Numbered from the stretch's first letter, positions 1 to 9,533 are shown. The stretch is DNA of 20,528 nt from Nemertoderma westbladi (GCA_032718475.1 JAUCBJ010000167.1:1-20528); one strand, 5' to 3'. A program made the numbers and translations. The notes: generated by a model from the sequence alone, not told the origin.

Positions 1-1150
1 ATGTAGATAGCGAGGATAGCGGGATAAATGGGTGAGGTGGTGGAAGAAATTTTAAAATAGTAATGGTGATGGATTTAAGTATAATAATCAAATTTGTCTG
101 TATAATGATAATATTATAAATACAATAACCTTACTTCGCCGTAGCTCGCCCCACAACTCATTAATGGCGCCCATATGCTAAGGCTTCACTCGCTTCATGG
201 CTCGCCCCATTTTTTCAATGTTGGAAAGGAATGAAGGGGACGTCGGGTGATGGTGGTAGCGGTAATGATGTTGTGGGTGAGGAAGAACTCACTTCACGGC
301 TCGCCCCCCATAAGTCTGTGTTTATTTACCTTTTTTAGTTGTTGCGTCATAACCTTACTTCGGCACTATCACTCACACTTCGGCGCTATCACTCACTTCA
401 TGGCTCGCCCCATAGGTAGAATAATCAAATCATGTTAAAGACTTTTATAATAACAAACGTCTGCAACCCACTTACTATATTGGGTTTTACCTATTGCGGT
501 TCAAGGTCAAACGCCGACCGGTAGACACGAATTAATTAAATTACTTCCGCCTGCAAACTGGTCTTATACCGCGTATGTCACATATATACACAGCGGTGAC
601 ATATGTTACATATGCACAATGGTAACCATGGTAACCATAGTAAGTGGGTGGGGCAACAATAGTAATCATAGTAAGTAGGCGGGGCAAGAGCCGTTCGGCA
701 AATTCTTTAACATGGTAGACTATGGCAGACGCTGTCTCAATCACGTTGTTTAACGTACTACTTATATCGTTATATATTAATCAGGGTCAACTTTATATGG
801 AGTCGAATTTCATTACCACACACAGTATGGCGCCATGGTGGCATTGACAACCATGTATTTATTCCATGTGTTTATTTCTGTATTTACTTAACTAACTCTC
901 TTCTCTTGAATAAGTAAAACTGAAACTAATATGAAACTAGTATGAATCTAATTTAAACACAATTAATTAACATACTTATTTATATTTATTTAATTATCAA
1001 TACAAACTCTGATTCTACGCCTACAATACAATTTAAGACCTACCGGGTCCCCCCATTGCAATATCTTAGGTCTAACAACCGCACAGACAGACTGCATACC
1101 TATGATGAGTTAGTCCAATCTGCCTTTTGTAATATTCTTTCCATACACTG
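1..1150. other. AT-rich intergenic region with short dispersed repeats
   Basis: No convincing coding region is seen. A motif of the form ACTTC-n-GGCTCGCCCCAT recurs around 127-150, 188-212, 291-310 and 391-414, which marks a degraded local repeat. A second direct repeat, CATAGTAAGTGGGTGGGGCA-like, occurs at 636-656 and 667-687. The 61-68 residue ORFs here have repeat-like or low-complexity sequence and no recognisable domain. The stretch from 780 to 1150 is AT-rich and without visible structure; it is presumably the 5' flank of the WD40 gene, but no TATA box or initiator can be chosen with confidence. Confidence 0.55.
622..635. promoter_or_regulatory. Perfect palindromic X-box (RFX-type) motif
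   Basis: The 14 bases GTAACCATGGTAAC fit the RFX X-box consensus GTNRCC-N2-RGYAAC on both strands. It lies about 560 bp upstream of the WD40 ORF. RFX factors use this motif, for example in ciliary gene promoters, but the same palindrome recurs in repeats elsewhere in this window, so it may be repeat-derived and not a promoter element. Confidence 0.35.
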
Positions 1151-1193
1151 TTTATAGTGTAAGAATAGTTTCCAGTTGGGATATTTTTCTAAA

Positions 1194-2309
1194 ATGAATA
1201 ATGTAATTATGTGCATCAACGACATACGAATTCTTCCAGAAACTGGACAAATAATTTTCTGTACAAACGAGAAGGTTTCTGTGGCCGGCTGCTCGAACCT
1301 TTACGAGATAATTGATCACCTAGTCTTACCCGATGACGTCCTAGCGACTGGGTTCTGGAGATTGTCTGCGACTCGTAATGGCTCCCGTATAGCCAGCACT
1401 ACTAAAGAAGGACACATTCTAATTTGGTACAAAAAGGATTCGACATATTATTGGGAACTGAAATTCGTAATTCTCGGGAGTACACTAAATACAACTGTTG
1501 TTAGAAGGAGATCGATCGACTTTCATCCAACAAATGAAAACGTTTTGTGCTGCAACTATAGTAATGCATGTTTCATTAACATAATCCATCTTTATGAGGA
1601 TGAATACAATATAATATGTAGTTGGGAGGCTCATTCGTTTAATATTAGCGAAGTGCGTTTCAACCAGGCCGGTTTGCTATTGGCTAGCGCTGCTGGTGAT
1701 AATAAAGTGAAGATTTGGTTGGTTAAAACAATGGAGGTGTTAACTGTTTATAAGGGTCATACAGATTGGGTTTATAGTTTGTGTTGGTTTGACGACTCTG
1801 TTGTATCGTTACAGCTGGGCGGTGTGATTCATAGATTTTCTGTTCCGTCTGGTAAGTTGATATGGAAACAGACAAAGAGTAAAGGCGTTGTTCGGTTGGG
1901 TGTTTGTTTTGGCGGTTCTAGAATATCTGCTGCAGGTCGTGTTGGATTGGTTTATATAATAAACTCAAGAAATGGATCGATTATTAATAAAGTTAAAATA
2001 AATTATAGCGATATCTGGTGTGTTGCATTCCAGGAGAGTGAACGGAATATTATGTTTACAGGCGATAACGATGGGACAATCGTACGACTCGATTCAATTA
2101 GGCCTACTAAAGGTCCCATTTACATAAATAAAAGTTTACAGTTCGTATCGAAACTGATAGAAGAATCTACTCGACTCCAATGGAAAGATATATCTACGTA
2201 TATCGGACGCATTGGGCCTATAAGTTTATATCTTCAGGAGAAAATAACTCTGATAATAAAATCTACTGTAGATTTATTACCTGAAGATATTCTGGAATTT
2301 CAACTTTAA
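1194..2309 (+). CDS. WD40-repeat protein, possibly WSB-like (WD40 plus SOCS box)
   Basis: An uninterrupted ORF of 371 codons from the ATG at 1194. The frame is open back to a TTG at 1176, with an in-frame TAG at 1155-1157. ATG at 1194 is preferred because TTG is not a normal animal start and the ATG has an AAA context. WD40 blades are visible: a DxKVKIW strand at residues 169-175, WEAH at 144-147, then GHTDWVYSLCW at 188-198, and weaker blades before (SATRNGSRIAS, IW at 77-78) and after. Such propellers are protein-binding scaffolds. The last 29 residues (343-371), with SLYL and VDLLPEDILEF, resemble a SOCS box, which in WSB1/WSB2 recruits elongin BC and a cullin to make a ubiquitin ligase. 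That part is inference: the Cys expected in many BC boxes is absent. Intronless here; TTTCCAG at 1169-1175 could be an acceptor for an unseen 5' exon. An AATAAA lies 111 bp after the stop. Confidence 0.8.
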   Translation: MNNVIMCINDIRILPETGQIIFCTNEKVSVAGCSNLYEIIDHLVLPDDVLATGFWRLSATRNGSRIASTTKEGHILIWYKKDSTYYWELKFVILGSTLNTTVVRRRSIDFHPTNENVLCCNYSNACFINIIHLYEDEYNIICSWEAHSFNISEVRFNQAGLLLASAAGDNKVKIWLVKTMEVLTVYKGHTDWVYSLCWFDDSVVSLQLGGVIHRFSVPSGKLIWKQTKSKGVVRLGVCFGGSRISAAGRVGLVYIINSRNGSIINKVKINYSDIWCVAFQESERNIMFTGDNDGTIVRLDSIRPTKGPIYINKSLQFVSKLIEESTRLQWKDISTYIGRIGPISLYLQEKITLIIKSTVDLLPEDILEFQL

Positions 2310-2419
2310 TTGAAGGCCTGTTTCCTCGCTGCTCTTTTTCGAGCATTTTTTAGTTAGAACAATTTCTAGAAATACATTGCTTTCCTGATAATTTTGGAAT
2401 GTTAAAACATCAACTGTAG

Positions 2420-2425
2420 AATAAA
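2420..2425 (+). terminator. Polyadenylation signal AATAAA for the WD40 gene
   Basis: A canonical AATAAA hexamer lies 111 bp after the WD40 stop codon, in a run rich in A and T. This position is usual for a short animal 3' UTR. A cDNA end between about 2435 and 2460 would confirm it. Confidence 0.5.
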
Positions 2426-2679
2426 ACCAAAAAAAACTAATAAATACAGTAGCTTGAAAAGTTAGTGTAAATGTAATTAGGCTCAGATTCTCTAATTCTA
2501 GAACATTCATATTATATATCGGCATTGGCTAAAAAGATAGAAAAGGACCAAAAAGCTCTAAACAAAGTTTGAAAAGTCAAAAAAATGCTAAGAACTCAAC
2601 ACAGAAAAAAGTAGTGCCGAAACGGGCCTGACCTTTGTTCTCATCAGTTATATTAATTAGAGGCATTACTTATTCTAGA

Positions 2680-2751
2680 AGCCGGTTAGTGCAGTGGTTG
2701 CATTGAATTCACATCTATCCGGAGTTCGTGGGTTCGATCCCCGCATCGGAA
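2680..2751 (+). repeat. tRNA-like pol III unit (tRNA pseudogene or head of a tRNA-SINE)
   Basis: An A box (TAGTGCAGTGG, 2687-2697) and a B box (GGTTCGATCC, 2731-2740) are spaced as in a tRNA. The D arm pairs (GTGC with GCAT) and the T arm pairs perfectly (GTGGG, 2728-2732, with CCCGC, 2740-2744). Five of seven acceptor pairs form (2682-2686 with 2745-2749). The anticodon stem GAATT/ATCCG does not pair, so this is not a working tRNA. It is either a pseudogene or the 5' head of a tRNA-derived SINE. The following bases to about 2820 are AT-rich; no clear tail or target-site duplication was found. Confidence 0.65.
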
Positions 2752-3018
2752 CCGGGCACTTTTCGTTTCGATATGAAACAATTTATACTTATAAGGTATA
2801 ATTATTAATCTACTCTACTGAATAGTAGAAAAGTTTTACAAAAAGGCGATGATAAGAAAAGTCAAAATACGCCTAAAGAATATTTGTTAAAAATATAAAA
2901 AAGTTATTTTAAATTGTTAAATTTTACTTTAATTAATTACAAAATATTGTATTATATATGTGTGGAAATAATTTTTCCAAAAGATAAACTTTAAATAAGA
3001 AGCACTTTAAAGCGTTAT
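2752..3018. other. AT-rich spacer, no feature seen
   Basis: Between the tRNA-like unit and the 55-bp array there is AT-rich sequence with a small CGTTTCGATATGAAAC palindrome near 2764. No ORF or RNA gene is supported. The first bases may be the body of a SINE whose head is at 2680-2751. Confidence 0.4.
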
Positions 3019-6000
3019 GGACACCAACGAACCCGCTCTTACCCAATGTTTTTATCTTGTAGACGTGCGTTTCTGTTTCTGACACCAACAAACCTGCTCT
3101 TACCCAATGTTTTTGTCTTGTAGACGTGCGTTTCTGACACCAACGAACCCGCTCTTACCCAATGTTTTTATCTTGTAGACGGGCGTTTCTTACACCAACG
3201 AACCCGCTCTTCCCCAATGTTTTTATCTTGTAGACGGGCGTTTCTTACACCAACGAACCCACTCTTACCCAATGTTTTTATCTTGTAGACGGGCGTTTCT
3301 TACACCAACGAACCCGCTCTTCCCCAATGTTTTTATCTTGTAGACGTGTGTTTCTGACACCAACGAACCCGCTCTTACCCAATGTTTTTATCTTGTAGAC
3401 GGGCGTTTCTTACACCAACGAACCCACTCTTCCCCAATGTTTTTATCTTGTAGACGGGCGTTTCTTACACCAACGAACCCGCTCTTACCCTATGTTTTTA
3501 TCTTGTAGACGGGCGTTTCTGACACCAACAAACCCGCTCTTACCCAATGTTTTTATCTTGTAGACAGGCGTTTCTTACACCAACGAACCCGCTCTTCCCC
3601 AATGTTTTTATCTTGTAGACAGGCGTTTCTTACACCAACAAACCCGCTCTTACCCAATGTTTTTATCTTGTAGACGGGCGTTTCTGACACCAACGAACCC
3701 GCTCTTATCCAATGTTTTTATCTTGTAGATGGGTGTTTCTTACACCAACGAACCCGCTCTTCCCCAATGTTTTTATCTTGTAGACGGGCGTTTCTTACAC
3801 CAACGAACCCACTCTTCCCCAATGTTTTTATCTTGTAGACGGGCGTTTCTGACACCAACAACCCGCTCTTACCCAATGCTTTTATCTTGTAGATGGGCGT
3901 TTCTTACACCAACGAACCCGCTCTTCCCCAATGTTTTTATCTTGTAGACGGGCGTTTCTGACACCAACAACCCGCTCTTCCCCAATGTTTTTATCTTGTA
4001 GACGTGCATTTCTGACACCAACGAACCCGCTCTTCCCCAATGTTTTATTTTGTAGGCGGGCGTTTCTGACACCAACGAACCCGCTCTTACCCAATGTTTT
4101 TATCTTGTAGACGTGCGTTTCTGACACCAACGAACCCACTCTTCCCCAATGTTTTTATCTTGTAGACGTGCGTTTCTGACACCAATGAACCCGCTCTTAC
4201 CCAATGTTTTTATCTTGTAGATGTGCGTTTCTGACACCAACGAAACCGCTCTTACCCAATGTTTTTATCTTGTAGACGGGCGTTTCTTACACCAACGAAC
4301 CCGCTCTTCCCCAATGTTTTTATCTTGTAGACGGGCGTTTCTTACACCAACGAACCCGCTCTTCCCCAATGTTTTTATCTTGTAGACGGGCGTTTCTGAT
4401 ACCAACAACCCGCTCTTACCCAATGTTTTTATCTTGTAGACAGGCGTTTCTTACACCAACGAACCCGCTCTTCCCCAATGTTTTTATCTTGTAGACGGAC
4501 GTTTCTGACACCAACAACCCACTCTTCCCCAATGTTTTTATCTTGTGGACGTGTGTTTCTGACACCAACGAACCCGCTCTTACCCAATGTTTTTATCTTG
4601 AAGACGGGCGTTTCTTACACCAACGAACCCGCTCTTCCCCAATGTTTTTATCTTGTAGATGGGCGTTTCTTACACGAACGAACCCGCTCTTCCACAATGT
4701 TTTTATCTTGTAGATGGGCGTTTCTTACACCAACGAACCCACTCTTCCCCAATGTTTTTATCTTGTAGACGGGCGTTTCTGACACCAACAACCCGCTCTT
4801 ACCCAATGTTTTTATCTTGTAGACGGGCGTTTCTTACACCAACGAACCCGCTCCTCCCCAATGTTTTTATCTTGTAGATGGGCGTTTCTGACACCAACAA
4901 CCCGCTCTTCCCCAATGTTTTTATCTTGTAGACGTGCGTTTCTGACACCAACAAACCCGCTCTTACCCAATGTTTTTATCTTGTAGACGGGCGTTTCTGA
5001 CAACAACGAACCCGCTCTTACCCAATGGTTTTTATCTTGTAGACGTGCGTTTCTGACACCAACAACCCACTCTTCCCCAATGTTTTTATCTTGTAGACGT
5101 GCGTTTCTGACACCAACGAACCCGGTCTTACCCAATGTTTTTATCTTGTAGATGTGCGTTTCTGACACCAACGAACCCGCTCTTACCCAATATTTTTATC
5201 TTGTAGACGGGCGTTTCTGACACCAACGAACCCACTCTTACCCAATGTTTTTATCTTGTAGACGGCGTTTTTGACACCAAAAACCCGCTCTTACCCAATG
5301 TTTTTATCTTGTAGACGGGCGTTTCTGACACCAACGAACCCGCTCTTACCCAATGTTTTTATCTTGTAGACGTGCGTTACGTTACAGACACCAACGAACC
5401 CGCTCTTACCCAATGTTTTTATCTTGTAGACGTGCGTTTCTGACACCAACGAACCCGCTCTTCCCCAATGTTTTATCTTGTAGACGTGCGTTACAGACAC
5501 CAACGAACCCGTTCTTCCCCAATGTATTTATCTTGTAGACGTGCGTTTCTGACACCAACGAACCCGCTCTTCCTCAATGTTGTTATCTTGTAGACGTGCG
5601 TTTCTGACACCAACGAACCCGCTCTTACCCAATGTTTTTATCTTGTAGACGTGCGTTTCTGACACCAACGAACCCGCTCTTCCCCAATGTTTTTATCTTG
5701 TAGACGTGCATTTCTGACACCAACGAACCCGCTCTTCCCCAATGTTTTTATCTTGTAGACGTGCGTTTCTGAGACCAACGAACCCGCTCTTCCCCAATGT
5801 TTTTATCTTGTAGACGTGCGTTTCTGACACCAACGAACCCGCTCTTCCCCAATGTTTTTATCTTGTAGACGTGCGTTTCTGACACCAACGAACCCGCTCT
5901 TCCCCAATGTTTTTATCTTGTAGACAGGCGTTTCTTACACCAACGAACCCGCTCTTACCCAATGTTTTTATCTTGTAGACGGGCGTTTCTTACACCAACG

Positions 6001-7697
6001 AACCCACTCTTCCCCAATGTTTTTATCTTGTAGACGGGCGTTTCTGACACCAACAACCCGCTCTTACCCAATGTTTTTATCTTGTAGACGGGCGTTTCTT
6101 ACACCAACGAACCCGCTCTTACCCAATGTTTTTATCTTGTAGATGGGCGTTTCTGACACCAACAACCCGCTCTTCCCCAATGTTTTTATCTTGTAGACGT
6201 GCGTTTCTGACACCAACGAACCCGCTCTTACCCAATGTTTTTATCTTGTAGACGGGCGTTTCTGACAACAACGAACCCGCTCTTACCCAATGTTTTTATC
6301 TTGTAGATGTGCGTTTCTGACACCAACAACCCACTCTTCCCCAATGTTTTTATCTTGTAGACGTGCGTTTCTGACACCAACGAACCCGGTCTTACCCAAT
6401 GTTTTTATCTTGTAGATGTGCGTTTCTGACACCAACGAACCCGCTCTTACCCAATGTTTTTATCTTGTAGACGGGCGTTACGTTACAGACACCAACGAAC
6501 CCGCTCTTACCCAATGTTTTTATCTTGTAGACGGGCGTTTTTGACACCAAAAACCCGCTCTTACCCAATGTTTTTATCTTGTAGACGGGCGTTTCTGACA
6601 CCAACGAACCCGCTCTTACCCAATGTTTTTATCTTGTAGACGTGCGTTACGTTACAGAAACCAACGAACCCGCTCTTACCCAATGTTTTTATCTTGTAGA
6701 CGGGCGTTTCTGACACCAACGAACCCGCTCTTACCCAATGTTTTTATCTTGTAGACGTGCGTTACGTTACAGACACCAACGAACCCGCTCTTACCCAATG
6801 TTTTTATCTTGTAGACGTGCGTTTCTGACACCAACGAACCCGCTCTTACCCAATGTTTTTATCTTGTAGACGTGCGTTTCTGACACCAACGAACCCGCTC
6901 TTCCCCAATGTTTTATCTTGTAGACGTGCGTTTCTGACACCAACGAACCCGCTCTTCCCCAATGTTTTATCTTGTAGACGTGCGTTTCTGACACCAACGA
7001 ACCCGCTCTTACCCAATGTTTTTATCTTGTAGACGTGCGTTTCTGACACCAACGAACCCGCTCTTCCCCAATGTTTTATCTTGTAGACGTGCGTTACAGA
7101 CACCAACGAACCCGTTCTTCCCCAATGTTTTTATCTTGTAGACGTGCGTTTCTGACACCAACGAACCCGCTCTTCCTCAATGTTGTTATCTTGTAGACGT
7201 GCGTTTCTGACACCAACGAACCCGCTCTTCCCCAATGTTTTTATCTTGTAGACGGGCGTTTCTGACACCAACGAACCCGCCCTTCCCCAATGTTTTTATC
7301 TTGTAGACGTGCGTTTCTGACACCAACGAACCCGCTCTTACCCAATGTTTTTATCTTGTAGACGTGCGTTTCTGACACCAACGAACCCGCTCTTCCCCAA
7401 TGGTTTTAACTTGTAGACGTACGTTTCTGACACCAACGAACCCGCTCTTAGCCAATGTTTTTATCTTGTAGACGTGCGTTTCTGACACCAACGAACCCGC
7501 TCTTACCCAATGTTTTTATCTTGTAGACGTGCGTTTCTGACACCAACGAACCCGCTCTTCCCCAATGGTTTTAACTTGTAGACGTACGTTTCTGACACCA
7601 ACGAACCCGCTCTTAGCCAATGTTTTTATCTTGTAGACGTGCGTTTCTGACACCAACGAACCCGCTCTTCCCCAATGTTTTTATCTTGTAGACGTCA
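3019..7697. repeat. 55-bp minisatellite array, about 85 copies
   Basis: A unit of about 55 bp (…TTTTTATCTTGTAGACG, then GGCGTTTCTTACACC, then AACGAACCCGCTCTTCCCCAATG…) is repeated head to tail for 4.7 kb. Two main variants differ in the middle: GACGGGCGTTTCTTACACC dominates the first third, GACGTGCGTTTCTGACACC the rest. Length variants are common: 54-bp units (CAACAACCC, or TGTTTTATC with one T less) and longer units with GTTACGTTACAGA (near 5380, 6475, 6645, 6765). Larger blocks are duplicated: the rare CTTCCTCAATGTTGTTATC occurs near 5569 and 7168, and AATGGTTTTAACTTGTAGAC near 7397 and 7563. Because 55 is not a multiple of three, every frame meets stops; the short ORFs in the array are by-products. 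Confidence 0.97.
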
Positions 7698-7857
7698 GGT
7701 TCTTGAGATATGGAGTATTAATTTCAAAGCCAGCTGCCATTTTATTAGCCCCTGAGTTTTTGATTATTGATAGTAACAATGTGTTGGCAAGCTGATGAGA
7801 CCCAGTAAGGTCGAAACGCGTACGTGGTTTGGAGAGATATGAGATATTAATTTCAAG
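7692..7857 (+). repeat. Tandem-dimer remnant of a hammerhead-bearing repeat unit
   Basis: Two diverged copies of one segment flank a hammerhead-like core: 7692-7739 (ACGTCAGG…GAGATATGGAGTATTAATTTC) and 7822-7857 (ACGTGG…GAGATATGAGATATTAATTTC). Each starts right after an ACGT that sits where a hammerhead cleavage site would be. This is the layout expected for tandem monomers joined at self-cleavage sites, as in Penelope-type or retrozyme-like repeats. The first copy abuts the end of the 55-bp array (GTAGACGT), so its exact start is uncertain. Confidence 0.45.
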
Positions 7858-8067
7858 AAAAATTACGCGATTCTTAAATTTGTACACTACCTGGTTAAAA
7901 AGTACGCATGTGATGGGATTAGTCCTCCAATTGCGCCAATAAAAGATAAGTTATTTTCGGTAAAATAAACTTATCAGTCGAGGCAAAGACCCCTAGATCC
8001 CTTCCTATAATAAATGTATAATAACAAACACCTCGAAAAATACAGCTTGCCAACACATTGTTACTAT
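7770..8067. repeat. Foldback repeat, copy A
   Basis: The right arm (8007-8067, 61 bp) is the inverted counterpart of 11056-11116 in copy B. Its outer 25 bases also occur inverted at 7770-7794, giving copy A partial terminal inverted repeats. The body 7877-8007 is nearly identical to 11124-11253 of copy B and contains a hairpin at 7945-7975 (GATAAGTTATTTT with AAAATAAACTTATC). Between the left partial arm and the body lie the hammerhead-like core and unrelated sequence. No transposase is present; this is a non-autonomous element. Confidence 0.75.
7792..7826 (+). ncRNA. Hammerhead-ribozyme-like core, probably inactive
   Basis: CTGATGA (7792-7798) is followed by a perfect four-pair stem II, GACC (7799-7802) with GGTC (7809-7812), closing the loop CAGTAA. 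GAAA (7813-7816) follows, then a short stem III, ACG with CGT around CGTA (7816-7825). This is the conserved hammerhead core in the right order. Two things are wrong. The base at the cleavage position (7826) is G, which the hammerhead does not tolerate, and the bases just before CTGATGA (GGCAAG) do not pair with those after the core (GTTTGG), so stem I is missing. The lost 5' strand is explained by recombination: 7770-7794 belongs to another repeat whose own sequence also contains GCAAGCTG. Confidence 0.5.
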
Positions 8068-8084
8068 CAATAACCAATGTTTTA

Positions 8085-8262
8085 TTACCGAGTTCCAATG
8101 CGGTAACGACCGTTGCGTTCCTACCGACTGGATTTGCGACAGAGACGGGTGTAAACGTTACGCCGACAGCCGACAACCGACACTCAAAAACCGACAACCA
8201 ACAACCGGCAACCGACAGTCGAAAACCGACAACAGACAGCCGACAACCAAATCCGAAAACCA
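8085..8262 (+). repeat. Dispersed repeat ending in a CCGACAAC octamer array, copy 1
   Basis: From about 8160 to 8255 the octamer CCGACAAC and close variants (CCGACAGC, CCAACAAC, AACAGACA) repeat about a dozen times. The preceding bases (CCGAGTT… GGGTGTAAACGTTACGCCGAC, roughly 8089-8166) match an inverted copy at 9937-10085, which also ends in the octamer array. Two copies in opposite orientation about 1.7 kb apart identify a dispersed element with a terminal microsatellite. The ORFs over it in both directions only translate the repeat. Confidence 0.7.
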
Positions 8263-8474
8263 TTATTAACGGTAATTAAATAACAACAATAAAAAGAGCA
8301 ATTTGGAGAAGAAAAATATTCATAAACTGTTCGTGCCTTGTATTCTTTTAAACTCTATACTTTATAAAATAAATTAAGTGTGCATTATTTAAGATAATGA
8401 ACTATATTTAACACCGAAATAAGATTATTAAATACACTACCAATAATTTAAAGGTCACGCATGGGCCGGTCACG

Positions 8475-8615
8475 TCGCGTTTCGGCAACTGTCTCGTTTA
8501 GGCAACTCAAATTCGCGTTTCGGCAACTGAACAACTACGTTTCACAAACTGCTATATTTGTGTTTCGGCAACTCGTTATTGCATTTCGGCGAACTGAAGT
8601 CGCGTTTCGGCAACT
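8475..8615 (+). repeat. Short interspersed tandem repeat GTTTCGGCAACT, seven units
   Basis: The core GTTTCGGCAACT, or a one- to two-base variant of it (GTTTAGGCAACT, GTTTCACAAACT, ATTTCGGCGAACT), appears seven times at spacings of about 17-25 bp. The linkers differ, often with CGC before the core. The 60-codon ORF over it (MGRSRRVSATVSFRQL…) is simply this repeat translated and is not supported as a gene. Confidence 0.75.
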
Positions 8616-9060
8616 AGGTGACAAACCCGCGTATGTAATGTAACTGTGACTAACATGTTCATTATGTAAGTAAATGATAAATGGTGACAACTTTAAGTTA
8701 GTTATAGTTTTGACGGCAGAGTTGTTAACTATTTGAGTTAGTTAGTTAATTTTAGGTCGTTTATATGTGTACATTGCCAGTTTGCACATGTGGCAGTGAT
8801 AAAATATGATTTTGTGTTCTGATTGATAAATGTATAATTTTTTTCCATCCGTGACGCTGGACAGCTGTTACTCAAACTAACCTAAAATTAGAATCATTGT
8901 ACAGTACGCTCTCCATTTTGGGCTCAAACTGATCCTGAGAGATGTGAGATTCTAAATAAAATAACTCTATCGACTGAGTCGAACGCGAGTTGAAAAACCA
9001 AAATTGAAAAGCGGAATAGATAAACAGTACTGTATGGATTAATATCAGATTGAATTATAA
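8616..9060. other. AT-rich region, no feature seen
   Basis: AT-rich sequence with a few GTTAGTTA-like direct repeats near 8700-8750. There is no ORF with a recognisable product, no RNA gene and no terminal repeats. The same holds for 8276-8474. Confidence 0.4.
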
Positions 9061-9326
9061 TATCATTAATAATATATAATATTATGGTTTTGTTCAGAAA
9101 TGGAAAAAATGAGAAAGCGCGTCACCGGGGGTTGACAAAAGTCACAAGTGGCTGAACTGGTTAGCGCGACTGATGAGGCTTGATAGGCTGAAACGTACTG
9201 TACGTATAGCGCTGGTTCAACCCCGGTGACGCGCTTTCTCATTTTTTCCATTTCTGAACAAAACCATAATATTACATCTTTAATTACAGTTGCAACAGCT
9301 TAACTCCAATTTATCATTAATAATAT
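9061..9326. mobile_element. Foldback element with flanking 15-bp direct repeats
   Basis: The left arm 9077-9135 and the right arm 9215-9274 are inverted copies of each other, about 59 bp and almost perfect, with differences only at the inner end (GGGGGTTGAC against GGGGTTGAAC). Between them lie about 80 bases that fold as a hammerhead ribozyme. The 15-bp word TATCATTAATAATAT occurs at 9061-9075, one base before the left arm, and again at 9312-9326, 37 bases after the right arm. This could be a target-site duplication, with the 37 bases as a 3' tail, which would suit retroposition. The word is AT-rich, so chance cannot be excluded. A box-A-like GTGGCTGAACTGG (9148-9160) and a box-B-like GGTTCAACCC (9214-9223) suggest a tRNA-related origin. 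Confidence 0.75.
9159..9217 (+). ncRNA. Type I hammerhead ribozyme candidate
   Basis: All core elements are present in order. Stem I pairs 9161-9169 with 9207-9215: seven Watson-Crick pairs or more plus G-U pairs, with one A-G mismatch at 9168/9208. CTGATGA is at 9170-9176. Stem II is GGCT (9177-9180) with GGCT (9186-9189), including G-U pairs, around TGATA. GAAA is at 9190-9193. Stem III is ACGTA (9193-9197) with TACGT (9201-9205) around CTG. The cleavage base is A at 9206, so the site reads GTA, a permitted triplet; cleavage would fall between 9206 and 9207. The short stem III is typical of hammerheads found in animal retroelements such as Penelope-like elements. Stem I is extended by the flanking inverted repeat. 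Weak points are the U·G pairs of stem II and the one mismatch in stem I. Confidence 0.72.
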
Positions 9327-9512
9327 CGAATGAATGCTCATTCAGGCTTACTGGTACAATGATTACATCATACAATGATACATACATAAAATGAAGAATA
9401 CCAGACTTTCTGCCGTTATATTTCACTTTGCAGTTACCCCCATGTGAAGAATACCAGGTTTTCACCAAAAACACAGGTTACAGAAGGGCTGAATCTAACC
9501 AAAACAATAACA

Positions 9513-9533
9513 CCCCCCCCCCCCCCCCCCCCC
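9513..9533 (+). repeat. Poly-C tract of 21 bases
   Basis: An uninterrupted run of 21 C, G on the minus strand. Its length may be unreliable because of sequencing or assembly. From 9541 to 9920 no ORF, RNA gene or repeat was recognised. Confidence 0.9.

Noticed and set aside
1176-1193. TTG start for the WD40 protein
   Set aside because: Animals very rarely start at TTG, and an ATG in a good context lies six codons downstream at 1194.
2680-2751. Functional tRNA gene
   Set aside because: The anticodon stem does not pair and two acceptor pairs are lost, although the A and B boxes and the D and T arms are good.
3019-7697. CRISPR array
   Set aside because: The repeats are head to tail without unique spacers, the context is eukaryotic, and no cas genes are present.
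7919-8279. Overlapping 114- and 73-codon ORFs on opposite strands
   Set aside because: They cover the foldback repeat and the octamer array, and the sequence is repeat-derived.
9066-9251. 61-codon minus ORF
   Set aside because: It runs through the inverted repeat and the ribozyme loop; the RNA structure explains the sequence better than coding.
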